Position numbers and translations under genes: made by a program
Assembly (NCBI GenBank): GCA_963714405.1
Contig: CAVQOH010000002.1
Coordinates: 1,178,001-1,242,000 of the forward strand
Direction of reading: 5' to 3'
Length of the DNA: 64,000 nucleotides
Source: JAZGGS01 sp963714405
GTDB lineage: Bacteria > Bacteroidota > Ignavibacteria > Ignavibacteriales > Ignavibacteriaceae
In this document: positions 28,309 to 37,155 of the stretch, one piece after another
How positions within the stretch are numbered: position 1 is the first letter of the stretch
How the letters are laid out: each line of letters opens with the position of its first letter
The notes under the pieces: model-generated
Told to the model about the DNA's origin: nothing
Databases searched by the model: none
The model's input: only the letters and a program-made list of their open reading frames with translations

Positions 28309-31089
28309 ATGTCAAAAAAATCAAAATATGTTTATTTCTTTGGCGGTAAAAAAGCCGAAGGTAAAGCAAAGATGAAAGAATTGCTAGGTGGAAAAGGAGC
28401 GAATCTTGCTGAAATGGTAAATATTGGCTTACCCGTTCCGGCTGGATTTACAATTACTACTGAAGTGTGCACGTACTATTTTAAAAATAAAAATAAATAC
28501 CCAAAAGAACTTAAAGATCAGGTGCTTTCTTCACTTCACAAAATTGAAAAACAAATGGGAGCAAAATTTGGAGATATTAATAATCCTCTACTTCTTTCCG
28601 TTAGAAGTGGTGCAAGAGCTTCTATGCCGGGAATGATGGATACCATTCTGAACTTAGGATTAAACGATACTACTATTAAGGGTATGATAAATAAAACAAA
28701 TAATCCGCGCTTTGCTTACGATTCTTATAGAAGATTTGTGCAAATGTACGGCGATGTTGTTCTCGGTTTAAAACCTGAATCTAAACATGATGAAGATCCA
28801 TTTGAAGTAATTTTAGAAAAGAAAAAGAAAAAACATGGATTTAAACTAGATACTGAACTTTCTGCAGATCATCTTAAAGAATTAGTTAAAGAGTTTAAAG
28901 CTGCAATACTTGAAAAAACCGGGAAGAGTTTTCCGGAAAATCCTGCTGACCAGCTTTGGGGAGCCATTGGTGCAGTATTTAGTTCTTGGATGAACGAAAG
29001 AGCAATAGTATACAGAAAACTTAATAACATTCCAGCTGAGTGGGGTACTGCAGTTAATGTTCAATCTATGGTTTTTGGTAATATGGGAGAAGATTCAGGA
29101 ACAGGCGTTGCTTTTACCAGAGATCCTGCTTCCGGTGAAAATGTGTTTTATGGAGAATATCTTTTCAACGCGCAGGGAGAAGATGTTGTGGCAGGTACTC
29201 GCACCCCGCACCCAATTTCGGAACTTAAAAAGGATGATCCGAAAATCTATAAGCAGTTAGATAATTTTAGAAAGATCCTTGATAACCATTATAAAGAAAT
29301 GATGGATATTGAGTTTACAATTCAACAAGGTAAACTCTGGATGCTTCAGTGCCGTGTTGGAAAACGTACAGGTTTTGCTGCTATTAAGATGGCTGTGGAT
29401 ATGGTGGGTGAGAAACTAATTAGCAAGAAAGAAGCGATATCAAGGATTGATCCTAACCAGTTAAACCAATTGCTTCGCCCGATTTTTGATACTAAAGAAA
29501 AACAAAAGGCAATCAGTGCTGGAAAACTAATTGCGACAGGATTGAATGCAGGTCCAGGAGCTGCTTCAGGAAAAGTTGCACTCACTGCACAAGATGCAGA
29601 AATAATGGCTGCAAAAGGTGATCCGGTTATACTGGTTAGAATTGAAACTTCTCCAGAGGACATAAAAGGAATGGATGCTTCTGAAGGTATTCTTACTGCT
29701 CGTGGCGGAATGACTTCTCATGCAGCGCTAGTTGCAAGGCAAATGGGTAAGGTTTGTGTTGCTGGTTGCGGTGCACTTAAAATAAATTACAAAGATAAAA
29801 CTGTTGGCGTAGAAGGAAGTAACATTGTAATTAAGGAAGGTGATTACATTTCAATTGATGGAACTTCCGGTGAAGTTATAAACGGCAAACTTGAAACTAA
29901 GCCATCAGAAGTAATTCAAGTTTTAATCTCAAAAACAATGAAACCTAACAATTCATCTGTCTATAGAACATACTCCAGCTTAATGAAATGGGCTGATAAT
30001 TACAGAACAATGAATGTTAGAACAAATGCTGATCAGCCTGACCAGGCAAGCAATGCAATTGCATTTGGTGCAGAAGGAATCGGTCTTTGCCGTACAGAGC
30101 ATATGTTTTTTGGAGGCGATAGAATTACTGCTGTTCGGAAAATGATAGTTTCAGATTCTGTTGAAGAAAGAAAAGCAGCTCTTGCTGAACTGCTTCCCCA
30201 TCAGCGTGCAGATTTTGAGGGAATTTTTAAAGCAATGAAAGGTTTCCCTGTAACCATCAGAACTTTGGATCCACCGCTGCATGAATTTCTACCACATGAT
30301 CCTAAAGAAGTAAAACAACTTGCGGATGAACTTGGTGTAACCGAAAAGAAACTTTATGATAAAATTGAAAGCTTAAGTGAATTTAACCCTATGCTTGGAT
30401 TTAGGGGCTGCCGACTTGGTGTTGTATACCCTGAAATTACAGAAATGCAGGCAAGAGCTATAATAGAAGCTGCTGTTAATGTTGCAAAAAAAGGTATAAA
30501 GGTAAAACCTGAAATTATGATTCCCCTTGTTGGGCATGTTAATGAGTATAACCTACAGGAAGAAATAGTTAGAAAAGTAGCAAAAGATGTTATGAATGAA
30601 AAAGGTAAAAAAATAAATTTCCTTGTTGGAACTATGATTGAATTGCCTAGAGCCGCCCTTACTGCAGATGAAATTGCTGAGAAAGCAGAATTCTTTAGTT
30701 TTGGTACTAATGATTTAACACAAACCACTTTTGGCTTATCAAGAGATGATGCTGGAAAATTCCTTCCGCTTTATGTTCAAAGAGATATTATTCCAAACGA
30801 TCCTTTTGAAGCGCTTGATCAGAGAGGGGTTGGCCAATTGGTAGAAATGGGAACCAATAAAGGTCGTTCAGCACGCCCTAAACTTAAAGTCGGAATTTGT
30901 GGTGAACACGGTGGTGAACCTTCTTCAGTAGAATTTTGCCACAGAACTGGATTAGATTATGTTAGTTGTTCGCCATTTAGGGTGCCGATTGCACGATTAG
31001 CAGCTGCAAGAGCAGTTATAAATCAACTTAGCGGTAAAAAATCTCTTTCAAGTAAAAAGAAAAAGAGAAAATCCAAAAAAACAAAATAA
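28309..31089 (+). CDS. ppdK: pyruvate, phosphate dikinase
   Basis: Interconverts pyruvate + ATP + phosphate and PEP + AMP + PPi, giving a reversible link between glycolysis and gluconeogenesis. The order is the N-terminal nucleotide-binding domain (LLGGKGANLAEMVNIGLPVPAGF, LSVRSGARASMPGMMDTILNLG), the phosphohistidine domain (GGMTSHAALVARQMGKVCVAGCG, His at about residue 471) and the C-terminal PEP/pyruvate barrel ending GICGEHGGEPSSVEF with the catalytic Cys. I choose the ATG at 28309 because an AGGAG at 28298-28302 sits six bases before it; a GTG directly in front is also open. The C-terminus adds a lysine/serine-rich tail of about 20 residues. A strong hairpin follows. Confidence 0.97.
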   Translation: MSKKSKYVYFFGGKKAEGKAKMKELLGGKGANLAEMVNIGLPVPAGFTITTEVCTYYFKNKNKYPKELKDQVLSSLHKIEKQMGAKFGDINNPLLLSVRSGARASMPGMMDTILNLGLNDTTIKGMINKTNNPRFAYDSYRRFVQMYGDVVLGLKPESKHDEDPFEVILEKKKKKHGFKLDTELSADHLKELVKEFKAAILEKTGKSFPENPADQLWGAIGAVFSSWMNERAIVYRKLNNIPAEWGTAVNVQSMVFGNMGEDSGTGVAFTRDPASGENVFYGEYLFNAQGEDVVAGTRTPHPISELKKDDPKIYKQLDNFRKILDNHYKEMMDIEFTIQQGKLWMLQCRVGKRTGFAAIKMAVDMVGEKLISKKEAISRIDPNQLNQLLRPIFDTKEKQKAISAGKLIATGLNAGPGAASGKVALTAQDAEIMAAKGDPVILVRIETSPEDIKGMDASEGILTARGGMTSHAALVARQMGKVCVAGCGALKINYKDKTVGVEGSNIVIKEGDYISIDGTSGEVINGKLETKPSEVIQVLISKTMKPNNSSVYRTYSSLMKWADNYRTMNVRTNADQPDQASNAIAFGAEGIGLCRTEHMFFGGDRITAVRKMIVSDSVEERKAALAELLPHQRADFEGIFKAMKGFPVTIRTLDPPLHEFLPHDPKEVKQLADELGVTEKKLYDKIESLSEFNPMLGFRGCRLGVVYPEITEMQARAIIEAAVNVAKKGIKVKPEIMIPLVGHVNEYNLQEEIVRKVAKDVMNEKGKKINFLVGTMIELPRAALTADEIAEKAEFFSFGTNDLTQTTFGLSRDDAGKFLPLYVQRDIIPNDPFEALDQRGVGQLVEMGTNKGRSARPKLKVGICGEHGGEPSSVEFCHRTGLDYVSCSPFRVPIARLAAARAVINQLSGKKSLSSKKKKRKSKKTK

Positions 31090-31105
31090 TGTAGAAATGA
31101 TTTTG

Positions 31106-31131
31106 GGCAGGTAAAATTTTTTTTACCTGCC
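31106..31131 (+). terminator. Hairpin after ppdK, possible terminator
   Basis: Perfect 11-base inverted repeat, GGCAGGTAAAA at 31106-31116 and TTTTACCTGCC at 31121-31131, with a TTTT loop. It begins 17 bases after the ppdK stop. No long T run follows, so intrinsic termination may be weak; it could also protect the mRNA end. Confidence 0.55.
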
Positions 31132-31162
31132 ATGATTTTATAAACTAATAAAGGTTAACAGG

Positions 31163-32197
31163 ATGAAGTTATCAAATTTTAAGTATAATTTGCCTAAAGC
31201 TGCCATTGCTAAATATCCGGTTTCTCAACGTGATAAAGCTAAACTTATGGTTTTGAACAGGGAAACACAGGAAATTGAAACAAAAAAATTCAGTAATGTT
31301 ATAGATTATATGAGTAAGGGCGATGTACTTGTTGTAAATGAAACCAGGGTTTTCCAGGCAAGGCTTTTCGGTAATAAGGAAAAAACAAATGCAAAGATCG
31401 AAGTTTTCCTTCTGCGTGAACTAAATTCTGAAGAGTGTATCTGGGATGTAATTGTGGATCCTGCAAGGAAGGTAAGAATTGGAAATAAAATTTACTTTAA
31501 CGACAAACTATGGTGCGAAGTTATTGATAATACAACCTCACGCGGCAGAACAGTTAGGTTTAACCAGCCTGGCAATGTATTTAAAGCAGTTGAAAAGATT
31601 GGCTTTACTCCTTTGCCACCGTATATTAAACGTGAAGCTGAACCATCAGATAGAGATGATTATCAAACAATTTTTGCAAAAGTTGATGGTGCTGTTGCTG
31701 CTCCTACTGCAGGTCTTCACTTTACAAAATCTTTAGTCACTAAAATTCAAAAGAAAGGAATTGATGTTGTTCCAATTATTCTTCATATAGGATTAGGAAC
31801 TTTTAGACCTGTGGAAGTTGAAGATCTTACAAAACACAAAATGGATTCAGAATATTACGAAGTATCGCAAAAATCAGCAGATAAAATTAACAAAGCGCTG
31901 AATGCAAAGCGTGAAGTATTTGTATGCGGAACGAGCGCATGCCGTGCATTAGAAACTAGTATTACAGCTGATGGTTTTTCAAAAAGCACTAGCGGATGGA
32001 CAGATAAATTTATCTATCCTCCGTATGAATTTAATATTACTACAAAATTGATTACAAATTTTCATCAATCAGAATCTACTTTATTAATGCTGGTTTCAGC
32101 TTTTTCCGATACCGATTTTATTCTGAAAGCTTACAAAAAAGCTCTAAAGGAAAAGTATCGTTTTCTTAGTTACGGCGATGCAATGTTAATTTTATGA
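31163..32197 (+). CDS. queA: tRNA preQ1(34) S-adenosylmethionine ribosyltransferase-isomerase QueA
   Basis: Transfers the ribosyl part of SAM to preQ1 in tRNA, forming epoxyqueuosine. The N-terminus MKLSNFKYNLPKAAIAKYPV, the GDVLVVNETRVFQARLFG segment, the EVFLLRE strand, FTPLPPYIKR, AAPTAGLHFT and the C-terminal TNFHQSESTLLMLVSAF are all family signatures; length 344 is normal. It overlaps ispD by four bases (ATGA). Together with the broken queC and queF at 12.6-13.7 kb it shows a queuosine pathway, although the genes are not in one operon. Confidence 0.97.
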   Translation: MKLSNFKYNLPKAAIAKYPVSQRDKAKLMVLNRETQEIETKKFSNVIDYMSKGDVLVVNETRVFQARLFGNKEKTNAKIEVFLLRELNSEECIWDVIVDPARKVRIGNKIYFNDKLWCEVIDNTTSRGRTVRFNQPGNVFKAVEKIGFTPLPPYIKREAEPSDRDDYQTIFAKVDGAVAAPTAGLHFTKSLVTKIQKKGIDVVPIILHIGLGTFRPVEVEDLTKHKMDSEYYEVSQKSADKINKALNAKREVFVCGTSACRALETSITADGFSKSTSGWTDKFIYPPYEFNITTKLITNFHQSESTLLMLVSAFSDTDFILKAYKKALKEKYRFLSYGDAMLIL

Positions 32198-32877
32198 AAA
32201 CCATTGCAATAATTCCCGCCGGAGGTAAAGGTTTAAGGAGCGGTTTTACCGCTCCTAAACAATATCAAAAATTTTTTGGCAAAGAACTTATAGCTTACAC
32301 ACTCCAAATTTTCCAGCAGAGTAAACAAATTGATGAAATCATTGTTTCAGTTGAAAAGAGTTATTTCAAGTTACTGCAAGAATTGAAAGTTAAAAATAAT
32401 TTTAATAAAATTAGCAAAGTTGTTGAAGGGGGAAAGAAAAGACAAAGTTCCGTTTATAACGCTTTGTTAAATTGCAATGCAAACGATGACGACTTAATTG
32501 TTGTTCATGATGCTGCCAGACCGCTTCTCCCGCATAAGGTTTTAACAAACGCCATAAGTGCTGCAAAACAAAAGGGAAATGCAGTTGTTTGCCTTAAAGC
32601 AAAAGATACATTGGTGAACGGTAATCAAGTTGTTGATTCCTACATTGATAGAGACGAAGTTTACTATGTTCAAACACCCCAAATATTTCCATTTTCTGTT
32701 TTAGTAAAAGCGATGGATGATGCTTATAAAGATAAATTTACAGGAACAGATGAATCTGTACTTGTAAAAAAAATGGGTGAAAAAGTAAATATCGTCGAGG
32801 GATCAGTTTTTAATTTTAAAATTACCACTGCTGATGATGCCAAATTGTTTGAAATGATATTACAGAAAAACAAATAA
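32194..32877 (+). CDS. ispD: 2-C-methyl-D-erythritol 4-phosphate cytidylyltransferase
   Basis: Third step of the non-mevalonate isoprenoid pathway, coupling CTP to MEP. The N-terminal nucleotide-binding motif is IIPAGGKGLRSGFTAPKQYQ, followed by VVEGGKKRQSSVYNAL, VVHDAARPLLP and YVQTPQIFPFSVL with TGTDESVLVKK-like FTGTDESVLV. 227 residues, single-domain (no IspF fusion). Translationally coupled to queA by the four-base overlap. It converges with the minus-strand ABC ATPase pair across eight bases. Confidence 0.95.
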   Translation: MKTIAIIPAGGKGLRSGFTAPKQYQKFFGKELIAYTLQIFQQSKQIDEIIVSVEKSYFKLLQELKVKNNFNKISKVVEGGKKRQSSVYNALLNCNANDDDLIVVHDAARPLLPHKVLTNAISAAKQKGNAVVCLKAKDTLVNGNQVVDSYIDRDEVYYVQTPQIFPFSVLVKAMDDAYKDKFTGTDESVLVKKMGEKVNIVEGSVFNFKITTADDAKLFEMILQKNK

Positions 32878-32885
32878 TGATTCTA

Positions 32886-33671
32886 CTACATATTAAGCTC
32901 TGATAAATTTAGGGATAAATTCTTCGCCTTTAATAAATATTTAGTATATGGGTGAACAGGATTGTTAAAAATATCTTCAGTCCTGCCTTCTTCTGTAATC
33001 TTTCCTTCTTTAATTATAATTATTCTATTAACCAGCTTCTTTAAAATATTCAGATCGTGGCTAATGCAGATTATTGTAAGATGAAAATCCTCATTTATTT
33101 TTTTTAAGAGATTTAGCAAACTTAATTGCTGTTCAACATCCTGTGCCGAAAATGGTTCATCAAGAATAAGTATTTTAGGATTAGCTGCAAGAATCCTTGC
33201 AAGAGCCGTGCGCTGCTGCTCTCCTCCGCTCAACTCATAACCTCTTTTTTTATAAATGCTTTCTGCTAGATTTAACGAAGCGTAAATTTCTTCTTTTCTA
33301 AGTTTTAAAGAAGCATCAATTAAGCCCTGAATTTTTAATGCTTCATTAACTATGTCATCAACTTTGCGGTAAGGATTAAGTATTTCTCCATGATTTTGAA
33401 ATAAAATTTGCACGGGACTGTTATTAGTGTTTGCAGATAAAATTTCTTTATTCCATACTATCTCGCCTTGGGATGGTTTTAAAACAACCGCAATAATTTT
33501 AGCGAGCGTTGTTTTTCCACCTCCTGATTCACCGCTAATGCCTAATATTTCACCGTTATATATATTCAGATTAATATTATGTAATATTTCCGTAGAGGTC
33601 TTCTTATTAAATCCTTTTTCTGATTTAAAAACAGAGAAATAAATATTTTTTAGCTCCAAAATTATATTCAT
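32886..33671 (-). CDS. oligopeptide/dipeptide ABC transporter ATP-binding protein (OppF/DppF type)
   Basis: ABC ATPase with Walker A GISGESGGGKTTLAK (about residues 44-58), Q-loop region, signature LSGGEQQRTALAR and Walker B ILILDEPFSAQDVEQQ; the C-terminal HPYTKYLLKA is the peptide-transporter tail motif. 261 residues, shorter than most OppF proteins because the C-terminal Fe-S/regulatory part is reduced. It overlaps its partner ATPase by four bases and sits on the strand opposite to the binding protein and permeases, an uncommon split for an Opp system; the shared gap is 34421-34505. Confidence 0.9.
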   Translation of the reverse strand: MNIILELKNIYFSVFKSEKGFNKKTSTEILHNINLNIYNGEILGISGESGGGKTTLAKIIAVVLKPSQGEIVWNKEILSANTNNSPVQILFQNHGEILNPYRKVDDIVNEALKIQGLIDASLKLRKEEIYASLNLAESIYKKRGYELSGGEQQRTALARILAANPKILILDEPFSAQDVEQQLSLLNLLKKINEDFHLTIICISHDLNILKKLVNRIIIIKEGKITEEGRTEDIFNNPVHPYTKYLLKAKNLSLNLSELNM

Positions 33672-34420
33672 TTTACAAGCTCTCTGTAAGCATTTATAAA
33701 ATAATTATACTCGGCATCCTTTGAATTAAAAAATTCATTAATGGGGACAAACTGCGAGATAGTGCCATCAGAAATGAAAGCGATGTAATCGCTTATTTTT
33801 TCTGCAAAGTTTATATCCTGTGTGACAATAACCGCGCTGTTTTTATTTACTTTTACAAACTCTTTAAGCTTAAGGAGTGTTAAATTGGCAACTGCAAAAT
33901 CAATCCCTGAAGTTGGTTCATCCAAGAATATTAAAGATGGTTTTACCAAAAGCGCAAAAATTAAACTAAGTCTTTGTGCCATGCCGCCGCTAACTTCATA
34001 TGGGTAAAGTTTGGAAATCTTATCATAGCCAGGCAATAAAAAATACTGCAGTTGCTCCTCGATTTCAATCATCGTTGCATTGGAATTTTTAAAATAGTAC
34101 TCAAACTTTCTCAAAGGATCAAAACTGTTGATTGAATCCTGAAAGACATACCTGATCTTTTCCCTCCTAATTTTTAACATCAGGTTATGTTCTAAATCAA
34201 ATATATTATCGCTGTAAAATTTTACCTTCCCTACAACTTCGTACTGATTTTTCGGTAGTAAAGCGGTTAGTGATTTTATAAGTGTAGTTTTTCCACAACC
34301 GTTGCTTCCTAGAATGGTATAAATTGAATTGCTTCCAATGATGAATTTTAAATTTTCCAGCAGCAATATTTTTTGAGCGCCGTTAGTAAGTTTTATTTTT
34401 TCTATATCGACATTAAACAT
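33668..34420 (-). CDS. oligopeptide/dipeptide ABC transporter ATP-binding protein (OppD/DppD type)
   Basis: Second ATPase of the peptide importer. Walker A is LGSNGCGKTTLIK, the signature VSGGMAQRLSLIFALL and Walker B LIFLDEPTSGIDFAVA. 250 residues, again short and without the usual C-terminal extension. First gene of the minus-strand ATPase pair; its start faces the binding-protein gene across 85 bases, so one compact divergent promoter region probably controls both halves of the transporter. Confidence 0.9.
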   Translation of the reverse strand: MFNVDIEKIKLTNGAQKILLLENLKFIIGSNSIYTILGSNGCGKTTLIKSLTALLPKNQYEVVGKVKFYSDNIFDLEHNLMLKIRREKIRYVFQDSINSFDPLRKFEYYFKNSNATMIEIEEQLQYFLLPGYDKISKLYPYEVSGGMAQRLSLIFALLVKPSLIFLDEPTSGIDFAVANLTLLKLKEFVKVNKNSAVIVTQDINFAEKISDYIAFISDGTISQFVPINEFFNSKDAEYNYFINAYRELVK

Positions 34421-34505
34421 AGATTTGATATATAGTTTTTTATTTACTTAACAAAATAATAAATTGAAAAGAAAATTATTACCAGTATTCTTATAAACTC
34501 CAAAA

Positions 34506-36158
34506 ATGAAACTGCTTAATATAATTCTAGCATTATACTTTATCGTCTTTTTTACCTCTTGTGATAAAACTGATACAGAAATATCCAACCGTGTTGTAAT
34601 AGGTATTCCGGCAGATATCCAAACACTGAACCCACTTTTTGCTTCAAGTGTGGATGAAGGAAGCATTGCAGAACTTATATATTTAAGCTTAGTTGATTTT
34701 AGATGGGATGACGAAAAAGGCAATTTGCAGGAATTCCCAATGTTAGCTGAAAAATGGGAATGGTCTAATGATTCGTCATCAATTACATTTTTTATAAGGG
34801 ATGATATTTACTGGAGTGATGGCAATCAATGTACTGTTAATGATATAATTTTTTCATTTGATGTTTATTCTGATCCTGAAGTGCAAAGCGCATGGTATGG
34901 CACATTTGGAGTTATTCATACAGATGATGAAAACCATGTTGATATTGAAAAAACTTTTGTAGCTGAATCAGCATTTAAATTTATCATAAATTTTAAACCC
35001 GGAGCAATTCCAAATTTATATGATTTAGTTTTCCCAATAATACCAAAACATATTTTTCACAATATAGAAAGGGAAGAACTTGTTAATTCTGAATATAATT
35101 TTAATCCTGTAACGAACGGTGCATTTAAACTAAAAAGTTGGAAAAGAAACCAAGCAATTACTCTTGAAACAAATAAAGAAAGCATTGTTTATAGCGAAGA
35201 AAACATTAGCGAAATAGTTTTTAAAGTAGTACAGGATTATTCTTCACGCATTTTACAATTAAAGCGTGGTGATTTAGATTTAATAGAACTGGTAAAAATT
35301 GAAGATGTTGAAGATCTTAAAAATGAAGAAGATTTAGAGGTTGTTGCTGTTGTAGGGAGAGAATATGATTACGTTGGATGGAATAATATTAATCCTCTTG
35401 CATTTTCTGAAAATGGTACTATTAAACCGAATAAATTTTTTAGCAGTGCTAATGTAAGAATTGCTTTAACACATGCAATTAACAGAAAGGAAATTCTTGA
35501 AGAATATTTGTTGGGACATGGAAAAATCGCCTCAACTCCTGTTTCACCAATATTTTCTGATCTAGTAAATGATCAGGTAAAACCTTACCAATATGATGTT
35601 GTTAAAGCGAAACAAATTTTAACTTCTGAAGGATGGACTGATTCGAACATGGATGGTATAATTGATAAAGACAATATAAATTTCAGTTTTACTATGTACA
35701 TACCTGCAGGCAATCCCTTGCGCAACTATTCATCAACCATTGTAAAAAACAATCTAAAAGCTGTTGGAATTGATATGAATGTTGAAACTCTTGAACTTGG
35801 TAAATTTATTGATAACTTGCTTGATAGAAACATGGATGCGTGGATCGCATCTTGGTATATACCCATTCCTTTAGAATTAAAAACTTACTGGTACTCAGAT
35901 CTGGAAAACACACATCTAAATTTTTCTGGCTATCAAAACAAAGTTATTGATGAATTACTGGATAAACTGGAAAGTGAAAAGGGAGGGAATGAAAGGAGCA
36001 GGTTATATAAAATTTTTCAAAAAATTATTCACGATGATGAACCCGTAAGCTTTTTATATTGGATTCCAAATATTACGGTTTACAATAAGCGAATTGAAAA
36101 TATTAATATTTCACATTTGGGGAGTATAACACACTGCTGGGAATGGAAAATTAAATAA
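34506..36158 (+). CDS. peptide ABC transporter substrate-binding lipoprotein (OppA/DppA family)
   Basis: Solute-binding protein family 5. The N-terminus is a lipoprotein signal with lipobox FFTSC, the lipidated residue being C19. The mature part opens with VVIGIPADIQTLNPLFASS, then LAEKWEWSNDSSSITFFIRDDIYWSDG (the family's conserved WSDG segment) and later VRIALTHAINRKEIL and a C-terminal INISHLGSITHCWEW. 550 residues, normal size. Followed after eight bases by the two permeases, so these form an operon with the kinase gene beyond them. Ligand (di/oligopeptide or nickel-like) cannot be decided from sequence. Confidence 0.92.
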   Translation: MKLLNIILALYFIVFFTSCDKTDTEISNRVVIGIPADIQTLNPLFASSVDEGSIAELIYLSLVDFRWDDEKGNLQEFPMLAEKWEWSNDSSSITFFIRDDIYWSDGNQCTVNDIIFSFDVYSDPEVQSAWYGTFGVIHTDDENHVDIEKTFVAESAFKFIINFKPGAIPNLYDLVFPIIPKHIFHNIEREELVNSEYNFNPVTNGAFKLKSWKRNQAITLETNKESIVYSEENISEIVFKVVQDYSSRILQLKRGDLDLIELVKIEDVEDLKNEEDLEVVAVVGREYDYVGWNNINPLAFSENGTIKPNKFFSSANVRIALTHAINRKEILEEYLLGHGKIASTPVSPIFSDLVNDQVKPYQYDVVKAKQILTSEGWTDSNMDGIIDKDNINFSFTMYIPAGNPLRNYSSTIVKNNLKAVGIDMNVETLELGKFIDNLLDRNMDAWIASWYIPIPLELKTYWYSDLENTHLNFSGYQNKVIDELLDKLESEKGGNERSRLYKIFQKIIHDDEPVSFLYWIPNITVYNKRIENINISHLGSITHCWEWKIK

Positions 36159-36166
36159 AAGGTAGT

Positions 36167-37153
36167 ATGAGTAAAGAAGTAAGCATAGCTTTGTTAAAAA
36201 GATTACTCTCTTCAGCTATAACATTATTTCTATTGGTAAGTTTTTTGTTTATCATTACAAGGTTATCCCCCGGTGATCCATCACAAAAATTCCTTTCATC
36301 AAAATTCAGCCCTGAGCTTGCAGAAAAAATAACGAAATCTTTTGATTTGGATAAACCAATATCAGAACAGTATGTTAGCTTTGTAGTAAATCTTATTAAA
36401 GGAGATCTTGGAACATCGTATAACTATCATATGCCAGTTCTATCAGTAATTTGGCAGTTTCTCCAGTTTACATTGATATTTGCTGCAATAAGTTTTGTGA
36501 TTCAAATAACAGTAAGTATGTTACTTGCACTTTGGGTTGTAAAAAAGCAAAATGTAAGTCTGGAAAAAACTATTTCAAGTTTATCTCTGGTTATTTACTC
36601 TACTCCTGCGTTCGTCCTCGGTGTGCTGCTCATTTATTTCTTTTCTGTACAGTTTGAGATTTTTCCAATTTCCGGCTTAGAATCTCTAGGTAACGATTCA
36701 TATTCTTTTTTTGAAAGAATAATGGACAGAGCATATCATCTTATACTTCCTCTAGTTACACTATCATTGGCGGGTATTGCACTATTTTACAAATATCTTA
36801 AAGAAAATTTAGAAGAAATTTATCATCAAGCATATATTTTACAGCTGCGAGCAAATGGTGAGAGTGAAGAGAAAATATTAAAAAAGCATGTCATACCAAA
36901 TGCAATAAGACCTTTAATTTCAGTTGCGGGAATTGAGCTTGGGATTTTGTTTGGCGGCGCACTAATAACTGAAGTGATTTTCAGTTTACCTGGAATGGGA
37001 AGACTTACAATAGAATCCATATTGGCACGAGATTACCCGCTTATAATTGGCTGCTCTTTCGTTGCAGGAATTTTAATGATCACAACAAATTTTTTAGCAG
37101 ATATGATTAAAATAAAAATTGATAAAAGAATGATTAAAGAATTGATTAGCTAA
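36167..37153 (+). CDS. peptide ABC transporter permease (DppB/OppB type)
   Basis: Inner-membrane permease of 328 residues with about six membrane helices. The N-terminus LLKRLLSSAITLFLLVSFLFIITRLSPGDP is the usual OppB start, and the EAA coupling loop reads LRANGESEEKILKKHVIPNAIRP, followed by ALITEVIFSLPGMGRLTIESILARDYP, a strong family signature. It directly precedes the second permease (2 bases). Confidence 0.93.
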   Translation: MSKEVSIALLKRLLSSAITLFLLVSFLFIITRLSPGDPSQKFLSSKFSPELAEKITKSFDLDKPISEQYVSFVVNLIKGDLGTSYNYHMPVLSVIWQFLQFTLIFAAISFVIQITVSMLLALWVVKKQNVSLEKTISSLSLVIYSTPAFVLGVLLIYFFSVQFEIFPISGLESLGNDSYSFFERIMDRAYHLILPLVTLSLAGIALFYKYLKENLEEIYHQAYILQLRANGESEEKILKKHVIPNAIRPLISVAGIELGILFGGALITEVIFSLPGMGRLTIESILARDYPLIIGCSFVAGILMITTNFLADMIKIKIDKRMIKELIS

Positions 37154-37155
37154 TA

